This document shows, piece by piece, positions 1 through 10,478 of a stretch of DNA of 48,472 nt. The stretch lies in NCBI GenBank assembly GCA_029747585.1, contig JAPEVF010000338.1, positions 1 through 48,472 on the forward strand, read 5' to 3'. The notes below the pieces were generated by a model. That model was not told the origin of the DNA. It searched no databases and saw nothing but the letters and a program-made list of their open reading frames with translations. Source of the stretch: Pleurotus djamor. Lineage: Eukaryota; Basidiomycota; Agaricomycetes; Agaricales; Pleurotaceae. Position 1 is the first letter of the stretch. Every line of letters starts with the position of its first letter. The position numbers and the translations under genes are program-made.

Positions 1-379
1 AGCATTATATATTAAATACCATGGAGCATTGAGTCTAAAATTAGGCTGTGGGTATCTAACCAGGTCTGTGAATATCCTGTCAACCATCTGTATGAGACTA
101 TCCAGAAAAGTCACAGCAGGTACCCAATCTGTCAGCCCTGTAACCCTGTAAGCCTCTGGCAGCTCTGTAATGTTCTGTGCAGAACTGCAAAGCTTATCTG
201 TTTTTCCTGATGAGAATTGTGACGAAAAAAATATATGTCCATAAATGACTGTAACAATGATGCGACGAAGAAGAAGAACGAATTAAAAAGATGATGAGGA
301 ATGAGATAGGAAAGATGAGAGTGGGGATAGTGGGGATGAAACGAAAACAAATAGTACAAAATGACGAAATAAAACATAC

Positions 380-1776
380 CGCAGATAGCGGCGAGCGAGG
401 AGGTTGTTCGGCGGCGGGTGCAGTCATGAGCAAGCCGCGTAGANCGCCGAACGTGGGGGTGACCTTTTCCGGGTTGCAGGATCGATGTTGTGAGTACTCG
501 ACGGGCGGCTGCAGTCGTTAGCAGGCACCTGGTCGTCAAGCCGATCTGCGCTTCCGAGGTTCGAATTTGCGAGGGGATTCCCCATACCCCACCCCGTAGC
601 CCCATCGGGGGGCTTGGGCTCTATGCGTTGAGCGATCGTGATATCCGTGGATTGTTTCTTCATCGGCGCGAAACCTTCATCGTCCTTCTTCTCATGTTGC
701 GAAATTCGATCTAATTTCGTTCGTGGTTCTTCTCGTAATGGTCGCGCATTGTCGGCGGAGTCGATGGAGATCTTATTGGGTCGTCGTGGACGTAGATGAT
801 GGAGAGGACGAGATAAGATGAGAATATGGACACGATTGACAATATTTTTCGTATCTTCTTCTATGGGCGTCGTCGTTTCGTGCTCAATCGGCTGAGCGGC
901 TAGGGTATCCATCTTCGTGATGGGAGTAGGTGGCTGTCGTGCACCTGAATCGCAACGTAAGGAATCATGAATCGTTGAGGGAAAAGATAAAGGGTCCTTC
1001 CAGCCACCAAGACTGCTCAGAGGCTCGTGCTCAATTTTGCAGGCTTCTAATGACTGGTCGGAAGGAGAAATGGAAAGGGAAATCGATGTCGGTGATGGAG
1101 ATGATGGCGGAGATGATGGAGATATGAGTATGTGAGGGATAGGCGGAGGCGACGTCGAGGGATCTGTACATATGTCCTGTATACACAAACCGATAACCGA
1201 TGTAATAACCGTGGATGCTTTCTTTATTGGATCGTCGACGGATGGGAAGCCACGAGCTTCAGTGATAGGGTCCATGGATAACGTTTCTAGCGGTAACGTC
1301 ACGATCGATACGGTTTCTTCGTGAATGATAGGTGCCGAGACCATTGGCGGCGATGATGATGGCGGAAGAGGCATTGTCGAGGATGGATAGGATGGAGTCA
1401 TGAATGGCGGCGGCGAGAGGGATAGAAGCGATGAAGGGGATGGAGATGGCATGGATGGCAGAGGAGATGGAGGAGATGACGGCGGGGATAATAGACCTGG
1501 TGATGCCGGTTTCGTGACGCGTGGGGGTACGGCGTAGCAGGAGATTATGTCGTCTTTGTAGCTCTCCCAGGTCGTATGATACTTAGCTGTACCTCTCCAG
1601 AACTCGCGTTCTTCTCTGCAAACATAGCTCCATACTTTCTTCATCATAGTTGGTCCGTCGAGGCCAGCGAGCGAGGCCACAAGCTCAAATTCATCCAGGA
1701 AAGGATATAAACTTTCACCCTTGCCATCAAAGTGCGGCGCGTCGTCGTTGAATGGGGATGGCATTGGGACCGTCAT
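380..1776 (-). CDS. gag-like retrotransposon capsid protein
   Basis: The protein begins MTVPMPSPFNDDAPHFDGKG and continues with a helical block containing YPFLDEFELVASLAGL, then KKVWSYVC, EREFW and ESYKDDIISCY. Basidiomycete retrotransposon gag proteins share this layout: a short F-x-G-x lead, a helical capsid region, a W/Y-rich middle, then a long Pro/Ser-rich tail. The start at 1776 was chosen because the capsid-like block begins there. Upstream codons are Ser/Pro-rich and lie next to the LTR. Read literally the frame ends at 424 just past an N (444). If the N is dropped the frame stays open to about 380, where a GTATGT donor follows. About 465 residues would then precede the intron. No zinc knuckle is seen in the part present. 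Confidence 0.55.
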
Positions 1777-2063
1777 TGTGTATACGCGATGGAATGAGGC
1801 GCAGGGACGAAGTGGATGGAACGCGGATGATCGAAGATGGGAAAATGATCCGGCTAGGCGACGATGATGGATAAAGATATGAATGGTCGCGTCTTCCGTG
1901 AGGTAACTGAGCGTGTCGAAAGGAATGAGGACGGCTGGGCGTGATGGAGGAGGTGATGGGGCCAACAGAAACGTGCAGAAGACGTGTGGCACTCGGGCTC
2001 AGCACGAAGTCGTCCAGACACGGCGTAGACGAGCGAAATAAGGAAAGACGAGGAACCCGTTGA

Positions 2064-2084
2064 GTCCCCTCGCGGTGGGCTCCA
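2064..2084 (-). other. putative primer-binding site of the LTR element
   Basis: On the minus strand, three bases after the putative LTR end, the sequence starts TGG and continues AGCCCACCGCGAGGGGAC. Its complement would end in CCA, preceded by a 7-base acceptor strand, a 5-base T stem and GAGTCC, which matches the 3' half of a T loop. This agrees with priming by a cellular tRNA. I did not identify which tRNA. Confidence 0.5.
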
Positions 2085-2087
2085 AAT

Positions 2088-2491
2088 TGTAGATGCCCAA
2101 ACGGGCTGACGGCGAGGATGTGGACCCAACGGGTATGAGGAACAGGAGGAACACAGGCGCCGAGACGCCTGGACGCGGTTCAGGAGTCGATAGGAGGCGC
2201 TGTCGTCGCTATCGCTCTTGGTGCACTCCTTCGTTGCGGATGAGAAGGAATTGTTCCGTAGTAATTCTCTCCCTATCTATGTACTAGGTACATTGTTTAT
2301 ATACGAATTCTATGAAGCCTACACGAGAACTGCATGAGGCCGATGAGATAATGTATATGGTGTGGATAGGAGGAGACTGCGGAATGAGTAAAACGAAACA
2401 TGTACGTACGATTCTAGGTGAGGACTGGCGTCAGCCACTACACCTCACCTACAATGAGACTCAAAGAGAAGATTGATTCATGTCATCCACA
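2088..2491 (-). repeat. putative 5' LTR (about 404 bp)
   Basis: Read on the minus strand the segment starts TGTGGAT and ends ATCTACA, giving TG...CA ends and imperfect terminal inverted repeats next to the primer-binding site. A TATATAAA box lies inside on the same strand (2303-2296). The outer boundary is tentative because the partner LTR is outside the window and no target duplication can be checked. Confidence 0.4.
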
Positions 2492-2643
2492 TACGCAATA
2501 AGTCAGTCTGATATCAAAGGGCTACCTTCTGATGCGAAATTTGTGGGAAATGAGATTTGACCAAGTAAGGTAGGCGTCATACCTTAAGTAAGATGGAAGC
2601 TGAACTTAAGAAGGAATTTTTCAGGTTGACCTCACATTTTTTG

Positions 2644-2669
2644 ATCGTGCAAATCTGTGTTCCCACAGT
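2644..2669 (+). promoter_or_regulatory. 26-bp inverted-repeat promoter element upstream of F1
   Basis: Half-sites ATCGTGCAAA and TTCCCACAGT are separated by six bases. The element starts 106 bases before the F1 start codon. It matches elements at similar distances before F3, F4 and F5. Confidence 0.6.
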
Positions 2670-2749
2670 CACAATTGCTCAAAACCTGCAAATTGGGATG
2701 ATGCTTTCCACTTCCGCCTACTGTCAACCTACTGTTGACCAGTGCTATC

Positions 2750-4061
2750 ATGGATGGTACGCTTTCTTGTCCCTGCTTTGCTTGATACTTACAGATTGCT
2801 AGTAGAACCAAGACGCTCATCACCATCTACTGGGGCATTTCCTATTGAAATCTGGAAAATGATCATGGACGCACTCAAATCTTTGCCCAATCGAAACGAG
2901 CTCTTGCCCCTCCTCTCCGTGTCCCGTTTTATGAACCAACTTGCGGTTCCCATCCTATACCAGACGATTGCTCTCGAAGACCCCATCATGCCGGGCATGG
3001 AACCTGAACCCGCTGCCTACGCCAACCCCGACCAGCCGGAACGGCTCTGCATCGCGCTGCGAAATCCACGCTACGCCCAATACACAACGACCATCATCGA
3101 ACAGCGCTGGGAATACCACCGTAAAATGAGAANTTTTTGCTGAGATTTTCTTGTATCTCAAGAATCTCCAACGATTGTCTCTATCAAGCTCATCTGACGC
3201 GAACCTGGCACCAATCTACCTCTCCATTCCATCATCTGCTCCTCTCACCCACCTATCCATCCCGACGTTGGATGGCTGTGAAGTCCTTCCGTCCTTCCTT
3301 ACTGCTCATTCTTCGACACTGCGCTATCTCTACGTGGACGAAGGGCCAGTAGAAAGTGCGGAAGAGCTGCTTCCGTCTTCACTGCCAAATCTGCACACGT
3401 TCCAAGGTTCACCGTGGTTTTGGGAAGCTATCATGAAGGTGGCGCCGATAAAGCATCTATCGACGGTAAAGGACGATACGTACACAACTACGGACACCAT
3501 AACGAGCGAGCTCTTCGAGAACCTAATCACCTTCATGATTCCCCTCTCCCAATTCGCTACCGTGTGTCCTTTGCTTCGGAATATTGTGGCCGTTAATTTG
3601 TCCATCAATGAAGAGGACACTGAGGTAACGAACGACCGTCAGTTAACGTATCTAGTCCCCTTTTAACCGTTCTTCTTCGACAGATTGATGACCAATCCCT
3701 CATGAACATACCCTCAAAACGCCTCAGATACATCGGCTTTTCAAGGCGTGGCCGTTTCAATGACTTTGACCGTGTTGTGGCCTCCTTATTCGACCACTAT
3801 CCCTCGCTGGTCGTTGTTGAGTTTAGCGAACCTGGAAACCGCATGGGATATATGGTTTCCCGCTACTATCGAGACAGTGACTACCAAAAACCTGACCAGT
3901 TTCAGCGTCGTGACCCCTGGCGACTTGAAGCGTGGTTCGAACCCATGGGTCAAGACTTTCAGCGATTTTGCGGTAAGCTGACGTTCAATTTGTCGTGTAT
4001 CCATCTCTCTCTAAGTCAGTCTTCGTGCTACCTTGCAGAGGAAGTGCATAATGCAGAATGA
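2750..4061 (+). CDS. F-box-like protein F1 (tandem paralog)
   Basis: Four exons: 2750-2756, 2803-3624, 3684-3972 and 4039-4061, about 379 residues. The first coding exon is only ATGGATG and is set by comparison with the paralogs. Exon 2 opens with an F-box-like segment: FPIEIWKMIMDAL, then RNELLPLLSVSRF and PILYQTIAL. The rest is an LRR-like body with conserved PLTHLSIP, AHSSTLRYL, HTFQGSPWFWEA and APIKHLST. Exon 3 carries RLRYIGF, YPSLVVVEFSE and WFEPMGQDF. F-box proteins are generally adaptors of SCF ubiquitin ligases; the target is unknown. An N at 3133 breaks the frame and deleting it restores KMRIFAEIF, matching the F2 frame. F2 follows 269 bases downstream on the same strand. Confidence 0.8.
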
Positions 4062-4330
4062 AGGCGATCTCGCTAGTCGGGGTATCCAGGGTTGGAAATA
4101 GATTTGAAGGGGTACCCCGCGCGCAAGCCCACTTACAAAAGTATATATTGATGTATCCATTCCAATCGTAGGAAGGAACGACCAGCGATGGTACTCTCGT
4201 AAAGGCACATGAAGTAACACTGAAAAATCTCGTGTTAGCCGCCTTGCTTCCCGTGCCAGTCGGAGTACCCCTGGCAAGCTCACAGTCATCCCATCTTTGC
4301 TCCGATTCTCTTCTGTACTTGACCGTGATC
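4062..4330 (+). other. F1-F2 intergenic region with a degenerate promoter element
   Basis: Near 4228-4255, about 105 bases before the F2 start, a weak counterpart of the palindromic element is visible (CTCGTGTTAG ... TTCCCGTGCC). It departs from the consensus at several positions and has a longer spacer. Nothing else is recognised here. Confidence 0.3.
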
Positions 4331-5697
4331 ATGAAGAGTATGTCCTTTTTTACCCTACATCTTAATGATGGGGTATACGTCGCTTACGGTACACACATTA
4401 GACCCGAATCGCCCAGCCTCGTCCTGTGGAGTGTTACCCCTCGAACTTTGGAAAATGGTCGTTGACGAACTCCGATGTTTTCCCAATCGAAACGAGCTCC
4501 TTCCTCTCCTCTCTGTATCTCGCTTCATGCACCAACTCGTTGTCCCCATTTTCTACCAGACGATCGCTCTGGATGATGTTGTCATGACAGGCATGGACCC
4601 AGAGCCAGCTGCCTATGCTGACCCAGACGATCCGGAGCGCCTCTGCGTTGGACTGCGGAATACACGTAACGCTCAGTACACCACAACCATCATCGAGCAA
4701 CGATGGGAATATCTCAGAAACATGATTTTCGTTTCCGAGATTTTCTCATACCTCAAGAACCTCCAACGACTCTATCTATTCAGCTCCGCCGATACAAACC
4801 TATCTCCGATATTCGACGCCATCCCTGCGTCTGCGCCTCTAACTCACCTATGTGTCCCATCTCTGTATGGGCGCAGTATCCTACCCTCCTTCTTGGCTGC
4901 ACATTCCGCAACGTTACGTTTTATTCGTGTAGAAGCTAATCTTATGGACCGTGGGCTCGAGCTTTTCCCATCTGCGTTGCCGAACGTCCATACATTCGAA
5001 GGTTCGCCTTGGGTTTGGGAGGCTATAATGAGAGTGGCGCCGATCAAGCATCTGGCGACTGTGAACGACATGTCGTTCACCATGCCCGACACTTTACCAG
5101 ACAATCTATTCTGTAACCTCACTTCCTTCATGGGTCTCCTCTCCCAAATCACCAAAGTGTCTCCCTTGCTCCGGAGTATCGCAGCCCTTCATCTGTCGAT
5201 CGATGAAGGATCCACTGTAATTATGACCTTCAGTATTGTTCCTTGTGATTCCGTCTAACTACTCTTCAACAGATCGAAATCGAACTTCTCATTAACCTAC
5301 CGTCAGATCGCCTCCGATACATTGGCTTTTCGTGCTCTAGCCGTCTCGACGATTTCGAGCCCGTCGTGGCCGTTTTATTTAACCGATACCCTTCATTAGT
5401 TTTCATTGAGTACAGTGAGCTTGAAGACGACATTGGGTACACTGTTTCGCGCTACTATCCAAACTATGACCATCAGAAGCCCGAGCGGTTTCGACGCCGT
5501 GAACCCTGGCGACTTGAATCATGGTTTGGACCCATGGGCGAAGACTTCGAGCGATTTTGCGGTGAGTGTCCATCCAGATTCTCCACGCCGCTCTTGGAAT
5601 ACCACGCTGATGAGTTGGTACAGGAGGGGACAGTAATTCGGTTGAAACGCCATCGAGAACTCCGAGCAGGAATGGTCAAGGGAGAGGGATCGTATAG
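4331..5697 (+). CDS. F-box-like protein F2 (tandem paralog)
   Basis: Exons 4331-4337, 4402-5216, 5273-5561 and 5624-5697 encode 394 residues. The F-box-like N-terminus reads LPLELWKMVVDEL, RNELLPLLSVSRFM and PIFYQTIAL. It is followed by YTTTIIEQRWEY, the LRR-like body (APLTHLCVPS, AHSATLRFI, HTFEGSPWVWEA) and the exon 3 block (RLRYIGF, YPSLVFIEYSE, WFGPMGEDF). Intron positions and phases match F1, F3, F4 and F5, and exon 3 is 289 bases as in F1 and F3. Exon 4 is odd. The paralogs stop within a few codons, while F2 reads on through a 24-residue Ser/Thr/Pro/Arg-rich tail ending GRGIV. The start is inferred from the conserved 7-base first exon. The role as an SCF adaptor is inferred from the family only. 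Confidence 0.8.
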
Positions 5698-5721
5698 AGT
5701 ATGTAAAAGCATTGACGGTAC

Positions 5722-6078
5722 AAACAAGTCCACGATTTCGTTATACTCCTATCATCAGAATGCTTGAGATACATCAACTTTGTGAGGCGTAAACGGCCGG
5801 TCGGGATCGACGCCGCCTTGCGTAGCCTATTTCCCCGGTATCCTTCGCTAGCTATCATTGAGTTCACTAAAGGAGACATGTACGCCGATTGCCAAGTCTA
5901 CCGCTACGATCGACTCAACGAACATCCACCCAAACGGTTTAGGCGACGTGAACTTGGGTTGTTTGAAGCATGGTTCGAACGTGTAGGAAACGATTTTGAA
6001 ACGCTCTACGGTAAGGCTGCAGCATCTTCTAGGCTACTTTGTCCATTTCACTGACTTAATTCTATAGGGTCGGAATAA
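5722..6078 (+). pseudogene. 3' fragment of a third tandem F-box-like gene
   Basis: From about 5722 the translation gives CLRYINFVRRKRP, FPRYPSLAIIEF and FEAWFERVGNDFETLYG, matching exon 3 of the F-box-like genes. A conserved GTAAGG donor follows, then a short last exon at 6068-6078 ending G-S-E-stop, like the paralogs. No F-box-like N-terminus or exon 2 precedes it. F2 ends 25 bases upstream, so this looks like a truncated tandem duplicate. It could be used as an alternative 3' end of F2 by exon skipping, but nothing in the sequence shows this. Confidence 0.6.
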
Positions 6079-6239
6079 CTGTTATCATTTGCCCTTTGAT
6101 CTGGTGGTTTACATAGAGTAGTATACATAGACGTTCTCCAAACTCTGAATGTACCCTGATTCAATATACAGCAGCGGAAGCAACTACTGGCACGAAAGGG
6201 AAGTAACTCCCCCGTCTACAATATAGAGTACACCGATCA

Positions 6240-9010
6240 TGAGGAGCCGCCATTTCCATGGGGACTGGCTTCCATTGCCGTGGCTGGCCTCCGCGTCAAG
6301 CTCGAAGGTAACAGTGGTGATGGCAATCCCAGGTCGAGAGGACGGTGGTCATTAGCAGCGGACCATCATCCTACACACAANCCCCCCATCCTTCTTCCGG
6401 CTGCGCTTCCCTCGACGGCCTCGACCTCTAGCCGTCCCATCCCAGCGCCGAATCTGAGTCGTGACCGAGCCCCTTGAGCAAATTCTCTTCCCAGCGCCGA
6501 GGAGGTAACAAAGCCTGAGGTAGAGACGACGCCGAACGCGGCAGGAGTGTTGATAGACAGGCATTGGCTTCATCCCAAGCCGCTGTTACCCCATTCCACT
6601 TCTCCCTTCTCCCCTCTCCCCTCCACTCTTCGTTCTATCTCTTTCCTCTCTCCCAGATGTCCTTCTCCATAGTGGATCTACGCCACCGTCAAAATCGAAG
6701 TAAGAGGCATGGGTATGCCGGCGAAAACTCCAAAGCTTGATTAGCATCTGCTGTGTTGGTATCCGTTACCCCGCATGCTCATCCTCTCTAGCTTCCCTTT
6801 AACCAATCAATGTCCCAGCGCCGAACCTGAGTCCTAAACTGTGATATGAAGGTCACTGGGCAGATCCCTTCCCCAGCGCGTGATAATAGAAGGTATGGAG
6901 GGGAGAGTAGAACCGATCTAACGATGACCCATGCGAACATAGACAGAATGGTGACGGTAGAAATGGAGTAGCTTGGAAGGCTGGAGGATGCGGCGCCGCA
7001 GTGGGGTTTGATAGGTAGGTGTTAGCTTCATCGCATCCGCGTCGCTGTGGGGGTATACGCTCGTTCGGACCTGCAGCGACATCACTCCCTCTTCATCTCA
7101 TCATGAATAGACGCCCGTTGAGCAGCACGGAGGTACCAGCGACCACGAACGACAGAAGGGACACCATTCGCCGGAGGTGGCAGTGGTAGCGGTGGTGGGA
7201 GCAGAATCAACCACTTCATCTCTCTAATCGCGTTCTGGTAGCCTTCACCCAACCCCCCCCATCCTCTCAGGCTTTCCTTCAGTCAAGTATCCTCCTGGCG
7301 ACGACGTACTTGCAGTAGAGTATTCCAATGGCATCCCTCGAGCAACGTTGCACCCCAGCGCGTCATCGCCACGAAAGGACGAAAGGACGGAGGACGGAGG
7401 AGGGTGAGGAGGAGAATAACATGGTGCAAGCCAAAGTTGCGGCTATGACAATAAGGTCAGATCGTAGATTGAGTAGATGGGTATTCGGTTCATCGTTCTC
7501 CTGGTCGCTCGAATTTCTTCTTCTACCCTTCTCCTTCCATCCTTCTGCGTTCCTCTTCCCATTCGTCGTCCTTCCATCCATCATCCTCAAGAAGCTGGGA
7601 GATCGTGGAACCAGCACCGCAGCGGGGTTTGATAGGTCACTAGGCATTGACTTCATCGTCTCCTGGTTGCTCGCCTCACACCTCTCGTACAAGGCTTCTC
7701 CCTTCCACCCATCATCGACATCCCCTTCCTTCCTTCCTTTTTCCTCTTCCTATCTTCCTCGAGACTTCCTCCCTCTCACCCTCAACAGTCAATCTTGCGC
7801 TACGGCGGAATCCTCTACAGCAATGCCACACTATCCAACTGGGCGCGTAGCCGGGCCCGATGGTCGTCGAATACAAGACCAAAGGGAGGGACCTCAAGCC
7901 AGCTATCTCAACTAGCGCAGCGCATGCCATCGAATCGAACGCTCAGTGGTGGTTCGACGCTTGTGGAGGTGTCTTCATGATCGGGTAACGTCGACGAGGT
8001 AATAGGTAGGCATAGGTAGGCATTGGGTTCGTCGCCTCCAGGTCGTTTGAACCTTTCCTACACTACTCCCTCGCATTCTTCCCCGTTCCTCTTCCTCTTC
8101 CCTCTCCACCGAGATTCCTTACCAGTCAAAATCGAGTTTTGAGGCATGAGCAAGGCAGCGTATGCTCCGAAACTTGACTAGTAAGGTTGATGAGGCTAAT
8201 ATGTTCGATACAGGGCCGAAACCGANGGGGGGATGGAGGTCATCTAATGTTGTAGCTAGCCAAGAGCAAGATGGGGCGTAGCCGGGGTCGAATGGTCGTC
8301 GAATGCAAGGCCAGGGGAGACACCTCAAGCTAGCTAGATCGAGCAGTGGCGGTGCGGGTCATCGAACCAAACGCCCAGCGGGGGGTTCGACGCTCGGTGG
8401 AGTCTGTTCATCATAATCGGGTAACAAGGTGGTAGGCAGGCAGGGATAATGAATATTTGAATTTTGAACAGCCTTGGTCCAAGCTGAATGACAATTCCCA
8501 TGATGGTTTAATGATGGCTGAGACGTTGAGAGGATGGGTCGGTGGGTCGATGCGGCGCCGCAGTGCGACTCAAAAGGGAATTCATGAAGGGAGGCAGTGG
8601 ATTCATCCCCTCCATGTCGTTTGAACCTTTCCTACTCTGTTCCCTTCCAATCCTCCCCCTTCCCGCTCCGCCAAGATTCCTCTTCCCTCTCCACCGAGAT
8701 TCCCCTCCCCACCCTTCTCCTTCTCCATCGCGATCCTGCGCTACCGTCGAAATCCAGCTTTCGAGGCATGGGTATCGCGACGAACGCCACGGAGTTTTGA
8801 CGCGTTCGGCACAGCATGTACTCGGGCGGCGATGGAGTCTTCGACAGCACNGGGGGAGCTGGGACGTAGCCGGAGCAACTTGTGATTGAATTCAAGGCCG
8901 AAAGAGAGAGGCGACCCAAGGTGGCGAGTGCAAGCAGGGCGGAGCATGTCATCGAATTGAGGGCTCAGTACCAGTGGTGGGATTAACGCTTGGTGGTGTT
9001 CATGAATGGG
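6240..9010. repeat. array of degenerate tandem repeats, non-coding
   Basis: Blocks recur at irregular spacing of roughly 390-620 bases. A GATAGG ... GGCATTGRCTTCATC block appears near 6535, 6994, 7612, 7999 and 8552. The block TCCCAGCGCCGAAYCTGAG appears near 6436 and 6808. A GTCAAAATCGA-type block with GAGGCATG occurs near 6688, 8115 and 8740. An exact CTTCCCTCTCCACCGAGATT occurs near 8095 and 8685. A GTAGCCGGG ... GAATG block occurs near 7845, 8278 and 8872. Long pyrimidine-rich runs separate the blocks. Three Ns fall here. Frames of up to about 195 codons exist but carry no family signature and shift between copies. Confidence 0.55.
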
Positions 9011-9873
9011 TAGAAGTTTGGTGGGTTGTATTCTGGATTTTAGGTAACGCGGTGGGCGGGGGAGTGTTGATGTGAGTCTTGGGCAGCAGCGAGCGATAAC
9101 CAATGATGGGGTACTTGAGTAGCCTTGGTCCGAGCTGATGGTAAGAGCGAACCCTCCGCGGTGATTCACTGGACGTTGGGGTGCCGGGACGGTCTTGATG
9201 GTGTTTGCGTAGGTCGAAATACATCGCCTGTCCTCCAAGGGACATCTCCCCCTCCGGAACCGAGCAAAAAGGAAAGCACGCCCAGTGTGGCATTGATCCT
9301 CCCCCATTCCACAAAAGGGAGAGGTGGTCAACGGTCAACGTAGCTTCCAGATGGTTGGTGTGGAGGATGGGAGGCCGTAAGTCTACGCGGTGGATTGAAC
9401 CGCCGACACTCTGGGTTTCCACCACGAGCGCATCTTCGAGGGGCAGGGACCAGATGAGAAGGGGGGGTGGGATGGATTCCGTGAATGACTTCGACACCAG
9501 TTGAGAAGGGTGGTGTAGACGTCACGAGCGAATCTTCGAAGGGGAGGGACCAGATGAGAACGTGAAGAGGGATGGATTCCATGGATGGCGGACCACCATA
9601 AATCGATGGGAGTGGTATTAAGACAGTGATGTGGATGGGTTTGAAGTAGGTAGAAAGGAAATGCTGGCGTATCTTGAGTGCGAAGACGTGGAGGACCGTT
9701 CGCAGAAGCGTCGGCGGAAGCGTACGGAAGATAAGAACCCGCAACTGACAGCTTCCTCGTCCACCCGTCACAACCAACCTCTCTCCTGCCAACTTGCTAC
9801 GGCCCTCAAAGCTCGAAAGAGCAGCCATCAAAAAGCGACAACTCCCAATCCTACGCGCAGAGTAGGATAGCAA
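9000..9873 (-). other. overlapping open minus-strand frames, coding status unclear
   Basis: Two overlapping minus-strand frames (165 and 181 codons) contain the same short peptide in different frames: ESIPPPLLIWSLPLEDALV and ESIPLHVLIWSLPFEDSLV. The nucleotide cause is the tandem duplication at 9422-9585. No known domain is recognised. The region may be a decayed gene with a duplicated exon or a by-product of repeat expansion. Confidence 0.3.
9422..9585. repeat. two-copy tandem duplication, period about 98 bp
   Basis: Both copies read CACGAGCG-ATCTTCGA-GGG-AGGGACCAGATGAGAA and then GGGATGGATTCC. They start near 9422 and 9519. The period is not a multiple of three, so the copies lie in different minus-strand frames. 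Confidence 0.65.
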
Positions 9874-10452
9874 GGCGATTGAGGACGAGAAAACGGAGAA
9901 ATTAAAGAGGCTGACGTACCTAGCCAGAAATTCGACGATTTCGCGCGACCACTCTCCCCCTTCCAGTCCCCGGCTCTAAACCTGCGCTCAAACGTCCCAG
10001 AAGTCCTATAGTGAGGCGATTATGACGGCGTATATGCGTCCACGGCGTAATGAGACTGCTTCCCTGGTCGCAGACACATGACTATCTTTTGAGAGCGGTT
10101 CAGAGCCCTGGTTAACAGGATATAGCCTGAAAAGCGAAGGCTTACGCAGCAAATCATCGCGTCGGTCGACACCCAGAATTTCGCGCAAATGGCAGGACTG
10201 GAATATATGCACGACGTGCTATTGCTTCACAAATGACACGGACGTCTTGCTGAAATCAGAATTCCAGCCGGAGACCAGGAAGTCTATCCAAGGTGAGAAT
10301 CAGTAACGGTTAACAGACGAAAGACAGGAGCACGACACACTGGTTGCTCCAGAGGCAGCGACAACATCGCACGTAGCCATAGTGGCGNAAAAAAAAAGAT
10401 ATGGAGGAATATGGTCAGTCTCTTTCATTTTCCTGTCATCAACAAATTTCTG
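9874..10452. other. no supported gene
   Basis: Only short frames are present. The longest (minus, 10212-10006, 68 codons) has no recognisable motif. An N at 10388 precedes an A-run. Confidence 0.3.
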
Positions 10453-10478
10453 ATCGTGGGAATTCATGTTCCCACAGT
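10453..10478 (+). promoter_or_regulatory. orphan copy of the F-box-family palindromic element
   Basis: ATCGTGGGAA, six bases, then TTCCCACAGT, with a perfect GTGGGAA/TTCCCAC core. An ATG at 10557 lies 104 bases downstream, the spacing seen at F1, F3 and F5. That frame is only 40 codons. Further on, near 10665-10690, ATATTCTATGATACAGC resembles the F3 segment encoding IFYETI, so this may mark a decayed family member. Confidence 0.55.

Larger units (their letters stand above)
1..2491 (-). mobile_element. 5' part of a Ty3/gypsy-type LTR retrotransposon, truncated by the window edge
   Basis: Read on the minus strand the order is a putative LTR (2491-2088), a primer-binding-site-like sequence (2084-2064) and a gag-like coding region (1776 to about 380). 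This is the expected 5' end of an LTR element. No reverse transcriptase or integrase is visible, so pol would lie beyond base 1 or is missing. The second LTR is not in the window, so the boundaries rest on a single copy. Assignment to Ty3/gypsy rests on the gag type common in basidiomycete gypsy elements and is an inference. Confidence 0.6.

Noticed and set aside
132..605. 157-codon minus-strand frame
   Set aside because: It is an out-of-phase and intronic continuation of the gag region around the N at 444, not a separate gene.
4228..4255. Palindromic element upstream of F2
   Set aside because: Only partly matches (CTCGTGTTAG ... TTCCCGTG) with a longer spacer. Recorded as degenerate and not counted as a site.
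7328..7915. 195-codon plus-strand frame in the repeat array
   Set aside because: It is made of repeat blocks and pyrimidine tracts and is not kept open in the other repeat copies.
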